This document shows, in pieces, positions 44,397 to 54,800 of a DNA stretch of 64,000 bases. The translations under genes and the position numbers were made by a program. This DNA is from Limnohabitans sp. WS1. Its GTDB lineage: Bacteria; Pseudomonadota; Gammaproteobacteria; Burkholderiales; Burkholderiaceae_C. The stretch lies in contig NZ_NERU01000013.1 of the NCBI RefSeq assembly GCF_003063265.1, positions 62,001-126,000 of the forward strand, read 5' to 3'. The notes beneath the pieces are model-generated. The model was not told the DNA's origin, made no database searches, and was given only the letters and a program-made list of their open reading frames with translations. The number at the start of each line of letters is the position of its first letter. The first letter of the stretch is position 1.

Positions 44397-44674
44397 ACTG
44401 GCGGATCAACGTCGTTGCCCTGCTCCAACTGAGCCAACCAGGCATCCGCTTGGTCAGCCGGCGCATGCTGATTGTTGGCGCGAAAGGTCTCCCACGCCTG
44501 AAGGGCATCCTGACGAAACGCTTCTCGCTTCTCTTCACGGTCCACGTACTGTTGGATCGCCTCACGCATCAACCAGTGAGGCGTACGCTGGCGCGCATCA
44601 GCTAACCGCTTGACACGGGCTCTGGTGACTTCGTCTATCTTGATCGCAATGGGTCGAGCGGCTAGAACAGACAT
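44384..44674 (-). CDS. RHH-type antitoxin (CopG/ParD-like)
   Basis: 96 residues from ATG 44674. The N-terminal ribbon-helix-helix reads ARPIAIKIDEVTRARVKRLA followed by RTPHWLMREAIQQYVDREEK; the C-terminal tail (about 50-96) would wrap the toxin. RHH antitoxins bind their own promoter and neutralise the partner. It overlaps the ParE/RelE toxin gene just downstream. The longer frame to 44776 is not supported. Confidence 0.86.
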   Translation of the reverse strand: MSVLAARPIAIKIDEVTRARVKRLADARQRTPHWLMREAIQQYVDREEKREAFRQDALQAWETFRANNQHAPADQADAWLAQLEQGNDVDPPVCRS

Positions 44675-44867
44675 GCGCGTCTCCAAAAAAAGTATGTATG
44701 GGTAATACCTAACGATACCACCCCCGAACAACGTCAGCAAGCCATGCCACCCCATCATCGAAAAGAACGGTGCCATCCAAGAACTGCCGAGCCAAGTGCG
44801 ATATAAAAAATATACAAATTTATGGGTATATGAGCCTAATTCTCTTGGTATCTGACCTCAACTTCCC

Positions 44868-45065
44868 AAGCGTTTTCGCGGCGGGGGCGCCGCTCCTACA
44901 GGAAGGTGGCGCGAAATTGGCGAATGCCCTACAGTTTGCTGGAGCCCTCATTTTTGTGGGATCCCCGCAGTTTTTGGGAGCCCCGCAGTTTGTGGGAGCC
45001 CCGCCCTCGGGGCGATGGGTGGTGGTCTGCGAGGCATTTCGCGGCGGGGGCGCCGATCCTACAAA
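44868..45065. repeat. REP region I with GGCG/CGCC stem variant
   Basis: TTCGCGGCGGGGGCGCCGCTCCTAC at 44876-44900 and again a close copy near 45037-45061 represent a third stem type. Between them lie partial CCCGCAGTTTGTGGGAGCC reiterations and one CCCCGCCCTCGGGGCGAT hairpin (45000-45017). Confidence 0.85.
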
Positions 45066-45110
45066 AACGTTCTTGCAAACGTCATTGGGCCGGATCAACA
45101 GGCTCAGCCA

Positions 45111-46304
45111 TCAATTGGTCACCGCCCGCAGGGTCAAAATCGGCCCGGCCACCGAACCCACAATGTTCAGAAACTTCTGCAGCTCGGCTGCTGGCGCATT
45201 GGACACGTACACCACATCTTTGTGGCGCATGGGAAAGTCCTGAGCTACAAAAAACATGGCCGGGTCCTTCAGGTCCACCCGGTATACCACCGGCAGCTTG
45301 CCCTGTGCCTGTCCAGCCGCTATAGCGCCCGTGGCCGACAAGGCCGCTGCGTCTTCAAATCGGAACACAAACACCCCCCGTGCATCGGCCCGGGCGTCCT
45401 GCAAACCACCCAAGCGGCCAAGGGCCTGGGCCAGTGTGATGCCCTGCGACTCAAAATTCAGTTCTTCATTGCGCCCCGTGGCACCCAGCGCCGTGAGGCT
45501 GAAAGGCTGGTGCACCGCAGTGACCACATCGCCCGGGTGCAGGGCAATGTTCTGCAAGGGGTCGGCAATGATGGTGTCCAGCGGCAAGGACAGCACCTGG
45601 CTGCCCCGCGTGATCTGCAGCGACATCTTGGCCACCGGCTGACGCACCCCACCCGCTGCCGCCAGCGCATCCAGCAGACGCTCGCCCTTGGCAGTGAGCG
45701 GCATGCGCAGGCTCTGCGCCACCTCGCCCACCACTGTCACATTGCTGGTGGCGTTGCGCGTCACGCGCACCATCACCTGCGGCTGGTTGGCCTTGCCCTT
45801 GAGTCGCTGGGTGATGTCGGCCTCGATGTCTTGAGGCAAACGCCCCGCCGCTGGCACAGCACCGGCAAAAGGCACATTGATCGTGCCCGCTGCGTTCACC
45901 ATCTGCTCGGGAAAGGCCGTCAGCCGCGCCGCCGAAGAACCGGCCCTCGGGTCCAACACCGCAGTGCCAAACAGGCTGGCCGGAGGGGCTTCCCACACCG
46001 ACACCTCCAGCACATCGCCCGCACCCACCACGAGGCCCGGGCTGCGGGTCTGACCCCAGCTTTCAGAAAACAGCGCACGGCGCTGGCTGGCCTTGACCTG
46101 ACGGGCTACTAACTCAGTGACGTCCACTACCTTAATGGCGTTTGCTCGACCATCGGCCTGAATCTTTGCAACAGAGTTGACCTGCTCGGTACTAGGACCG
46201 GCAGATGAGAGCCAACCTGATTGGGTGCCGCAGCCCGTGAGCAGGCCAAAACAGAGGGCAGACACCAACGTGGCAGATTGACGTGGATAGAACTGAAAAC
46301 GCAT
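45111..46304 (-). CDS. Polysaccharide export outer-membrane lipoprotein (CtrA/BexD/Wza-like)
   Basis: 397 residues from ATG 46304. A lipoprotein signal ends LLTGCGTQ with C25 acylated. The Poly_export domain begins VVGAGDVLEVSVWEAPPASL and has FPEQMVNAAGTINVPFAGAV followed by GRLPQDIEADITQRLKG. SLBB beta-grasp repeats follow (VTVVGEVAQSLRMPL, LHPGDVVTAVH). It forms the octameric outer-membrane channel for ABC-exported capsule, working with KpsE and KpsM/T encoded upstream. Size is like CtrA/BexD rather than E. coli KpsD. The end of the protein is followed by REP region I. Confidence 0.9.
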   Translation of the reverse strand: MRFQFYPRQSATLVSALCFGLLTGCGTQSGWLSSAGPSTEQVNSVAKIQADGRANAIKVVDVTELVARQVKASQRRALFSESWGQTRSPGLVVGAGDVLEVSVWEAPPASLFGTAVLDPRAGSSAARLTAFPEQMVNAAGTINVPFAGAVPAAGRLPQDIEADITQRLKGKANQPQVMVRVTRNATSNVTVVGEVAQSLRMPLTAKGERLLDALAAAGGVRQPVAKMSLQITRGSQVLSLPLDTIIADPLQNIALHPGDVVTAVHQPFSLTALGATGRNEELNFESQGITLAQALGRLGGLQDARADARGVFVFRFEDAAALSATGAIAAGQAQGKLPVVYRVDLKDPAMFFVAQDFPMRHKDVVYVSNAPAAELQKFLNIVGSVAGPILTLRAVTN

Positions 46305-46344
46305 TGCAAAAAACAAAACTAACTCCTGATAAACCATATATTGA

Positions 46345-47922
46345 TCATGCGTCCACACCTGCGGTTTTGCGGGAAAACAAGTCCCGCCAGAATGCCTTGA
46401 GCGGGTGGGCAGACCGCCACGCGAGGCGAACACGCTCTGCCTCTAGTTCTTCCCTCAGCTCAGCAACGCATGCTTCATAGGTTTGCTTAGCATCCCAATA
46501 CGCTGCATTAATTTGTATAAAACTTGTTTTAAGAGCAATGAACTCGCCATGCAGACTCTCATACTGACGCTGTGCTTGCTCTGCTTGCTTGGCTTGTTCG
46601 TTTTTTAAGAAAGCTATTTGCACTGCGTGCTCTGCTTGCCCACCTACCAACTTGCTTTGGCTTGCCTCAAAAGAGCCTGCCAATTCAAGGCTCTGGGCCA
46701 TTAACAACTCACTCAGTTTGTCAGTCAGCTCAGCCCTCATGCCAACCAGGTTCAGCTCTAGTTTGTCCAATCGCTGCACCTCACGATCTTCTTGCTCAAC
46801 GCTCATCTGAGTCAACTGGTCGAATCGTGCGGCATGTTGCAAATGCCAAAACTCCAGCTGCTTTTGGCTAGCCTCGATAGCTTGGGTCAAAGCGTCCCCG
46901 TTATCTGCAACGAATTCGGCTATCCCTGCCAAGACAGCGGCCTGCTCCCTCCCCCAGACTTTTGCCTCTTGCAAAGCAGCCAACGCAGCCCTATCAGCAG
47001 TAGGGTGTCGCCCCTCTGATTTACCATTACCCAAGTAATGCGCGAACGCGTTAACCCCAGCAGCAGCAACATCCGGATAGTTGCTCAAATAGAAATCTTC
47101 ATCAAAAAGCAAGGGCTCCGCATTAAGCGGCGCTGCTAAATCAGGCATGCATTGCAGCGGTGCCACCAGATCCTGCCCATCAAGGCCTAGTGGGCCAACA
47201 TCTACAAAAGCCTCTTGCCCACGTACTATTCGTGGCCCAAGTGTATTGTTCGGTGCAGCAGCCTTGCGGACCACACAAATAGAGTTTAAAAACTCTACTG
47301 AATGAATCTGGGCTAGCAGATCTTCTGAAAACTCTGCGATGTCCTGTTTTGAAAACTCCGTCAACAACTCGCGCCGACTCATTGGAAGGCCCCAAGATTG
47401 ATGGTTCACGATGTCACAAAGGGACTTGAAAAAATGGATAGATGAAAGGGGATTGTGGAGCCCACCCTGATAATTCTGCCAATAGCTGCAATGCAAGTCT
47501 TCAACGATGTAAAGGCCACCTTCAGACAGACGTTCAAAATACAAAGCGAACGACTTAACGATATCGCTCGCTGTATGAGAACCGTCATCGATGATGATGT
47601 CGAAAGTCGCGGAAATACTCAATATTTGGTCTCTTGTCTCAACCGTACTCGCATCGCCCACCACCACATGCACGCGGCTGTCCGCGTAAGTCAAATTGCG
47701 GCAACCCTCGTCGATATCACAGCCCACCAGTACACGGGCTTGCGCAAAATAATCACTCCAGACCTCTAGCGAGCCGCCATTCTGAACGCCGATTTCAAGA
47801 AGGCAAATCGGTTGATCGCGATAAGGTTCAAACAGCCGAGCGTACTCGCGCACATACAAACTCCATTTGTCGGTGGTCTTGCCAGTGTGCGTTTCAATAA
47901 GTTGCTCAAGAAGGGACATCAT
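46345..47922 (-). CDS. SAM methyltransferase with polysaccharide-type repeat and coiled coil
   Basis: 525 residues. The N-terminal class I methyltransferase has the glycine-rich SAM loop ICLLEIGVQNGGSLEVWSDY, an acidic VGCDIDEG and FDIIIDDGSHTASD. Around 270-307 is one copy of a repeat (DFYLSNYPDVAAAG..FAHYLGNGKSEGRHP) that also occurs four times in the 1236-residue protein at 51847-55557. From about 330 to 500 it is a long coiled coil (KLELNLVGMRAELTDKLSEL). This resembles chain-length-regulating methyltransferases such as WbdD by organisation, but that is inference. ATG 47922 directly follows the GT4 stop codon. Confidence 0.82.
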   Translation of the reverse strand: MMSLLEQLIETHTGKTTDKWSLYVREYARLFEPYRDQPICLLEIGVQNGGSLEVWSDYFAQARVLVGCDIDEGCRNLTYADSRVHVVVGDASTVETRDQILSISATFDIIIDDGSHTASDIVKSFALYFERLSEGGLYIVEDLHCSYWQNYQGGLHNPLSSIHFFKSLCDIVNHQSWGLPMSRRELLTEFSKQDIAEFSEDLLAQIHSVEFLNSICVVRKAAAPNNTLGPRIVRGQEAFVDVGPLGLDGQDLVAPLQCMPDLAAPLNAEPLLFDEDFYLSNYPDVAAAGVNAFAHYLGNGKSEGRHPTADRAALAALQEAKVWGREQAAVLAGIAEFVADNGDALTQAIEASQKQLEFWHLQHAARFDQLTQMSVEQEDREVQRLDKLELNLVGMRAELTDKLSELLMAQSLELAGSFEASQSKLVGGQAEHAVQIAFLKNEQAKQAEQAQRQYESLHGEFIALKTSFIQINAAYWDAKQTYEACVAELREELEAERVRLAWRSAHPLKAFWRDLFSRKTAGVDA

Positions 47923-49488
47923 CTATCGCCGTTGGGTTACAGTTGCCGCTCTTTGATGGCTAGTGACTCGGTCGAGCAGCGCAGCCCACTGCGGAAGCAA
48001 AGCATCCATCGTGTAGCACGGTGTCACTGTTGAGGCGTGTTTGTGCAACTCAACTTGGAGCAAATTTGCATCTGGGCCGTAGAGTAGTTCTTCAAGTCGA
48101 GCCGTCAATCCTTCAACCGAATAAGGGTCAAAGTACAACGCAGCATCGGCATAAACCTCGCGGTGCACGGCAATGTCTGACGCGACCACCACTCCCCCGC
48201 TGCACATGGCCTCTACACCCGAGAAGTCAAAACCCTCAGCCAGGCTTGGGCACACCGTTGCTGCAGCATGTTTGTACAAGGCACGCAAGTCTGCAGCCGG
48301 CACGCCGCTCAACACAAAGACCGAGCCCTGGTCTATGAACGGCCGCATCTCGCGCAAGATGGCGGCATTGCCCCAGCCCGCGCTGCCCACCAGTACCAGC
48401 TTGAGTTGCGTGTCATTTTTTAACCGCAATGCATGCCAAGCAGCCAAGAGACAAAGGTGATTTTTGCGAGGCTCCAGGGTTGAGACCATCAACAGGTATT
48501 TGAAAGAATGTGGGGCCGATCCCAGCAAATGCTGTCTATAAAAATCTTCCTGCTCCCCCAAACCCTTGAATGCAGGACTGGCACCGGCCAGTTGAGTATT
48601 GATACGGACGCGAATAATGTCAGGGACAACTGAGGGCAATGAAGCCTCATCAAAATAATGCTCAGATACCATGTTGTGAATGGTCACAGCTCTGTCTGCG
48701 ACGTCGGGAAAGACCTTCAACAGGTCTTGCCGCGTCGCCTCAGACACGCAGGCAAAGTAAGCGCCAGATTCCACATTGCACCGAAGGGCATGCAAATGAG
48801 CTGCACGGTGCCGCGCCATGTTGGAAAAGGCATGCGGCATCAAAAGGGGAAACGCATCGTGGTATCGCACCACCAGGGCGGTGCCGGGTGTAGGCCTGCC
48901 CGGGTATGGTGTTTGCGCTAAGAACACATCTGCTCCCGTTGTATCGATCAGCGGATACATCGCGCGTTTGCGCCACTTCAACACATTCAGCCCGGCAGAC
49001 TGAAGTGTGTTCCACGGAATTGAGCAGACACGAAAAACACCCTGAGTGACCTGTTTGAAGTCCTTGACCAACAGAGTCTTGGAAAACAAGGATTGCCACA
49101 AAAAAGACTCAAAACCCCGAGAAGCAAACCACGAAGTCCGGACAGCCACGCGACGTGGGAACAGCACAGACTTGAGCGCCAGCCAAAAAGCGATTCGGCG
49201 GCGTTTTAAAAACAGATCCATCGCCGCCCATCTGTTAGCCGACGGCTTGTCAGCCATGGAGACAACGACCTGACCAACCCGATCGATCCTTGCGTCCTCC
49301 GACACGGGTTCTGCACCAGAGCCGGTGGATAAAAACGCCAAGGAAGCCTGCAGCAGACCCTCAACCTGCACCCGGTTAAGCGTGGAAAGGGCCAAAAACA
49401 ACAAGCGCGTTTCTTGCGGGATACCTGCAAAACCGTCCAGCGCGGGTCGCATTTCCATCAGAACACGAATCTCCTGCTCAGCTTTCAT
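47923..49488 (-). CDS. GT4-family glycosyltransferase
   Basis: 521 residues. The C-terminal GT-B domain contains LLMVSTLEPRKNHLCLLAAW, KLVLVGSAGWGNAAILREM and the donor site CPSLAEGFDFSGVEAMCSGG. The N-terminal half is longer than usual, with an Arg-rich segment (LFLKRRRIAFWLALKS). Coupled to its neighbours: start overlaps the double GT2 stop by four bases, stop abuts the methyltransferase ATG. It adds one sugar of the repeat unit; identity is unknown. Confidence 0.88.
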   Translation of the reverse strand: MKAEQEIRVLMEMRPALDGFAGIPQETRLLFLALSTLNRVQVEGLLQASLAFLSTGSGAEPVSEDARIDRVGQVVVSMADKPSANRWAAMDLFLKRRRIAFWLALKSVLFPRRVAVRTSWFASRGFESFLWQSLFSKTLLVKDFKQVTQGVFRVCSIPWNTLQSAGLNVLKWRKRAMYPLIDTTGADVFLAQTPYPGRPTPGTALVVRYHDAFPLLMPHAFSNMARHRAAHLHALRCNVESGAYFACVSEATRQDLLKVFPDVADRAVTIHNMVSEHYFDEASLPSVVPDIIRVRINTQLAGASPAFKGLGEQEDFYRQHLLGSAPHSFKYLLMVSTLEPRKNHLCLLAAWHALRLKNDTQLKLVLVGSAGWGNAAILREMRPFIDQGSVFVLSGVPAADLRALYKHAAATVCPSLAEGFDFSGVEAMCSGGVVVASDIAVHREVYADAALYFDPYSVEGLTARLEELLYGPDANLLQVELHKHASTVTPCYTMDALLPQWAALLDRVTSHQRAATVTQRR

Positions 49489-51758
49489 TCGGGAGCAAGC
49501 TGAACATCAGCCACAGCAAACGGCGCAACCCTGGGTGGCCAGGCCAAGCCAAAGTCTTCATCCTCAAGAGTCAAGTTGGGGTTGTAAGCTGGGTCATTGA
49601 GCAGCAGGTCACCCCAACGCTGCTTCATGTAAGCCACCTCGCGGGCAGACCGTGCCTGTTTCTCGGGTGTGTTGTCAAAACCCCTGCTTACCGACTCGTG
49701 GTGGTACAGCTCGGCATAAGGGGTCCAGATGTTGCGGTACCCCGCCTCTAGCAAGCGCAAGCAAAAATCAACATCGTTGCAAGCAACAGCCAACGCTTCA
49801 TCAAGACCGCCAACTTTGTCATAAACCTCCCTACGAACCACTAGGCAAGCGCCAGTGACCGCAGAGAAATCTTGGATCAAAGCGGCTCGACCGCAATAGC
49901 CCACATTGCCCTTCGGCAAATAACGGTGCACATGCCCAGCGATACCGTGAATGCCTAACACCAAACCCGCGTGCTGCAAGGTGTCGTCGATGTACCAAAG
50001 TCGTGCACCCACTGCGCCCACCTCGTGCCGCACGGCATGACTCACCATTTCAGACAACCAGTCAGGGGTTATCACCTCAACATCATCATTGACCAGCCCA
50101 ATCACGTCCCCCCGCGCCAGCTTAACCGCAGCATTGTTAAGCGCCGAATAATTAAAGGGGCGCGGATCACGCAATACGCGTATTTTTGGATTGGCGGAAA
50201 GAGAATCTAGGTAACGTAGCGTAGCTCGCTCCTCAGATCCATTGTCAACAATGATAATCTCGTAAGCTGAATAACTTGTCTTGGCCAGTATAGAATCAAC
50301 GGATTTTTGAAGCAGTTTGCCGCCGTTGCGTGTAGGAATAATCAAACTCACCAAAGGAAGCTGAATTGGTAAGGCATAGCGAACACGGTAACCGTAGCCC
50401 ACATATTGAGCTTTGGCTTGAATGGCAAGACGCGCAAAATGATCATTTAAAGCACGCTCGCCTGCTAGCATGGCGTAAGGCTTGGCGTCTGTAGAATGCG
50501 CGGTACTTCCTGCATGAATACGCCAGTGATACAGCACACGAGGTATATGAACGATCTGAACAGGCCGAATCTTCTCTATGCAGCGCAAAGCAAGGTCATA
50601 GTCTTGTGCACCTTCAAGGCCCAATCGAAAACCGCCAACCGATCGAACTAAATCTGAGCGATAAGCACTCAGATGTGAAAAAATATTCTGTGAGAGAAAA
50701 AGGTCGGGGTTCCAATCAGGTTTGAAGTAGGGGTCAGAACGAGCCCCGCCTTCATCAATTTTATCGACATCAGAATACACAAGGGCACAATCAGAGGAGA
50801 CATTAATAGCATCATCTACATGCGAGAGCGCAGTTTTTTCAAGTAAATCATCGTGATCGAGCAATATAATCCATTTACCGCACGCCGCGGCCAAACCCTG
50901 GTTCGATGCCGCAGAGATATGTCGGTTCTCAGGATAAGATTGGACCTTAATTCTTGAATCTTTGTGGGCATATGCCAGCAGCAAGCGTTGAATATCAACA
51001 TCGCCGGAGCCATCATCTACAATGATAAGTTCCCAATTCTTAAATTCTTGATTGAGCACTGACTCAATTGCTTGAGAAATTAAATCAAAAGACGGCTTAA
51101 AAGTTGGCATAATTACAGAAAATTGAGGCGAATTTTCAATATTCTTATCTACCTTCGTAGGCAGGTCCGAAGACATTTCATGTGAAAATGCATTCAACCA
51201 CACAGAATATGAAAAAAGATGTGTTCCCACAGAGAATAACGCATCGTAATCATTCCAAACTTGTTCTTCAGTAGTTTCGGTTTTGAAAAAATTATTTTTT
51301 ACAACGCTCATTACTTTTGATCGATAAAGAGGATGAAGTACATTTAGCTTTTTCAGCATTCGGCTCATAGCAAACTTTCTCGACACTCTTATCAATTTAA
51401 ATGCCAGTACAGATACATCCGACTTATTAGAATCCCGAGATAACAGCAAAGAGCCACCTGTTTTCAACCGAACAAGTCGCTTGGATCTGAAATTTTTATG
51501 TACATCGATAGCAAAAGATCCCAAATGATGACCTGTTAAATCGACAGCGACCAATACCACCCTGGTCCGCGGACTAGCGCAGATAAGTTCCAACTCCAAC
51601 ATGTACCAGCCTGATCCTACGTAGGGTAAGGAAGCCATTGCGACTCCTTCCACACTACCAACCCGGTTTACTAATTTAGGAATGACAGAGATCAGATCAT
51701 TAATACCCCATGAATATCTGAAAACACCACGAAGAAACTGAAAAAGGTTAGTAATCAT
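49485..51758 (-). CDS. Bifunctional tandem GT2 glycosyltransferase
   Basis: About 757 residues from ATG 51758 (a TTG at 51776 is possible). Two GT-A family 2 domains: the first has FSVIMPTFKPSFDLISQAIE, ELIIVDDGSGDVD and ILLDHDDLLE; the second has LVSLIIPTRNGGKLLQKSVD and IIIVDNGSEE, then GLVNDDVEVI and VACNDVDFCLRL. Such dual enzymes add alternating sugars, as in O-antigen and capsule polymers. An N-terminal 200-residue part precedes them. This gene is visibly lower in GC than the flanks, in common with the next upstream gene, suggesting acquisition as a serotype-specific block. Confidence 0.9.
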   Translation of the reverse strand: MITNLFQFLRGVFRYSWGINDLISVIPKLVNRVGSVEGVAMASLPYVGSGWYMLELELICASPRTRVVLVAVDLTGHHLGSFAIDVHKNFRSKRLVRLKTGGSLLLSRDSNKSDVSVLAFKLIRVSRKFAMSRMLKKLNVLHPLYRSKVMSVVKNNFFKTETTEEQVWNDYDALFSVGTHLFSYSVWLNAFSHEMSSDLPTKVDKNIENSPQFSVIMPTFKPSFDLISQAIESVLNQEFKNWELIIVDDGSGDVDIQRLLLAYAHKDSRIKVQSYPENRHISAASNQGLAAACGKWIILLDHDDLLEKTALSHVDDAINVSSDCALVYSDVDKIDEGGARSDPYFKPDWNPDLFLSQNIFSHLSAYRSDLVRSVGGFRLGLEGAQDYDLALRCIEKIRPVQIVHIPRVLYHWRIHAGSTAHSTDAKPYAMLAGERALNDHFARLAIQAKAQYVGYGYRVRYALPIQLPLVSLIIPTRNGGKLLQKSVDSILAKTSYSAYEIIIVDNGSEERATLRYLDSLSANPKIRVLRDPRPFNYSALNNAAVKLARGDVIGLVNDDVEVITPDWLSEMVSHAVRHEVGAVGARLWYIDDTLQHAGLVLGIHGIAGHVHRYLPKGNVGYCGRAALIQDFSAVTGACLVVRREVYDKVGGLDEALAVACNDVDFCLRLLEAGYRNIWTPYAELYHHESVSRGFDNTPEKQARSAREVAYMKQRWGDLLLNDPAYNPNLTLEDEDFGLAWPPRVAPFAVADVQLAPE

Positions 51759-51846
51759 AAGGAACGATAAGCGCAAGGCTACCTAGGTAGCGCCACACCC
51801 ATAAATAATTAATCACCTATGGATGCTCCGCTCCATTCTATACCAG

Positions 51847-54800
51847 TCAATCTTTTGCCTCTTTTAAGCATGGAAATACAAGCAATTCTGTAGGGTAATG
51901 TCCATACCCCTTCACCAATTCTCTTACCTCCTCTATTAAATGTTCAGAATAAATGGAAATTTTTTTCTTAATGAATGGTGAACCGAGAGCAATCATGCTA
52001 ACTGGATCACTATACGCAGTATTAAATTCTGAAATGTGTGTATTTCGCCCTTGGATAATTCCCGCCTCATTAATGTAGCACCCGGACTTGAAGCCTGCCC
52101 GCTGCAAAATACCGGTCAATTGAGTTTCGTAAAGTGCAATAACATCAAGAATATCCGATACGTCGATCACAGAAGACCAGAATGCCTTGAATTCACTGGA
52201 AGCCACGACCTTACGATCAAATACCATGAAATAGCTCTGCAAATGCGCTGGGATATGATGATCTTTCAGCCCGACGGCCTCTGCTCGTGTCGACTCAGGA
52301 CTTTCGGGGAAGTCTGTGACCGCCCAGAAATTCGCACCTGATTTCTGCATGGTTGTAAACATAGGCTCCATAGGTAATATTGGACCAAAGCAACTATTGT
52401 TTGCCAAAATAACTTCGTCATAAGTCGTTACTCTTTCTAAACCCACAAAGTTAATTGCATCGCGCCAAGCACCAAAATCGAAACCCACGTTCTTACGCGA
52501 CACCACCTCGCACGCTAGTAATGCAACCTTCTGAAGTTGGGTTGCGCTTAAATCACCGTTAGAGATGAATACCACATCTTCAGAGAGTTTCTTAAGCTGA
52601 TTCAGATAATACATATCTGAATCGCTGATGGTGCAATTCGCATCATGGTGCACGAAGAAACTCAGTCGCTTTTTCTTAGGAGGTGACTCAACGGCGGGTT
52701 GTACCGCAAGAAATTCCTTAGTAGAAAACATGCGGCTCACTGCAACGTACTTCCAAACTCGTTCAATCGTATGAGCCATAGTTTTTCCAACTTGACCAAC
52801 TTCTGGTTCAAAGTGGTCGTATGACCATTTTCGGTCAAACAATGGCTTGATCGCTGAAGTACGGGCCCAGAACATATTCCCCGCAGGAAAATCTGGCCTA
52901 CCCGGCAAACAGTTATCAATGCCAACGGACTTAAGAAGACGATGGCATTCCAACTCGAGTCCACCCCAATCCGCATAGGGTGCGATCAGCGGATAGTTTT
53001 GCGGGAACATCAGGCCCAACTTTGGATCATTAGAGAACTGTTCAAAAATACCAGCGACGATCTCACTGCTACCCAAAAGGTTATCAAAAAGATAATGGCG
53101 CCACTGGTCACCCCAATTTACAGTTGTCGATTTTTTGGAGTGGAAGTGCCCGATAAAGTCGTAAGAACCGATTTTATCGCCCAACTCAACCATAAGAGGT
53201 CCAATATCACGACCAATATTGGGCGTTCTTATAACTGATAGATTTTTTTGGCGTCCACCAGCTTTGAATAGCTTTGAAAAGTTTTCAACCTTCGATTTGG
53301 TATCCGTAGTGATAAATAGATCATAGCAATGAGGAATCTGATTGATGTATTCCATAACCTCTAAGGCAACATCCTCAAAGTAGAGATGTGCATGCACAGC
53401 AATCTTCCCAGGACTATTCGTGGCGTGATAAGCAGGTTGAATCACAGAACACGCCCCCTTAAACGGCAGATCAAACAAGGCCTTAGAGGTTGTATTGATA
53501 CTAGCGTAACCACTCTTCAAATCAGGCTCTAAATAGGTACCCTCGGCCCATTCATTCCAAGCGTTAATAAATATAAAGCGCTCCTCCTTTTTAAAGTTTT
53601 CGCGGGTGTAATTGATCGTATGTGCAAGCCAATCGTAATAAACCTGTAACGCGAAGCCGTACCAAACCGACCAACCTTTTTTGCGTCTAGCGGAGTTATC
53701 CCAGCCCAGCATTACCGATCGATAAAATTTTAACGTGGGATTATCAGTACGCTCGGTTCCTTGCTTAATGTCATCAACTAAATGCTGATAGTCGAAAAAA
53801 TGTCCGTTCGTTTCAAAACCCATCTTCTTCTGATCTATTTCATACTGTACAACATGCGGTGGAAACTCCACAACGGCATCAACTGCATCAGAAAGTGATT
53901 TGACTGCGGTATCCTCAAAGTTGGTTCGATTGCACCAGATGAGAATTTCCCCTCCGATATTTTCACGCCACCAACTCCTCCAGACCTGAAAGACCAGCTT
54001 TACGCGAGGGATGACCTGCGGCTTATAAACCATGATCACCGGTTTACCGTCAACGCAGATGTAGCGTGAATCCTTAACGTATATGCTAATATCACTAATA
54101 AACTTAACGGGATCATCAGGAAGGTATTTTTGTTCCAGTAGAATATCACTTTCTTGCCCGTCCCAGGTCTTTGTCCAGTTTTCGTTCGCCCAGCAAAGCA
54201 TAAACTTGATGTCGATGTCCTTGTTTTCAATAAGTAGATCAACGGGTTTTTCAAGTATTCTGTCGCCTGAAAACCAATAATGATAGAAACAAAACCCATA
54301 TATTCCATGGGCATTGGCAAGGGCTGCTTGCTTCCGCAATGTTTCCACATCGGAAAGGTCGTAATACCCGATATCTTCGTGCGGCTCACGGGGCTGGTAA
54401 TGGCCCGGAAAATTAGCTTTTGATGACTTGGTATTGGTCCACTCAGTGAATCCCTCACCCCACCAACGATCATTTTGTTCACAGCGGTGAAACTGGGGTA
54501 GAAAAAATGCTATTGCCTTTATATCGGTTGTCAGATTTTTGAAGTTCTGTTCGGTCTGATATTCTGATGCATACGCAACTGGAAAATCCTTGGTGCGTGA
54601 TACGTACTTCAAATTATCTCTGGAGTTGTAGGCCGGGCGACGACCTTCCGCACGACCGTACTTGCTGTAATGTTCATAGGGGTCAATATTCATACTGGCG
54701 ACATCTTTATACTGTGCAAGATACCAAGCACGATCGAAAGCCGGATAGTTTCCTTTCTCCCTACCCTTGTTCAAGTAATGCTCGTATGCATCGCCCTCTA

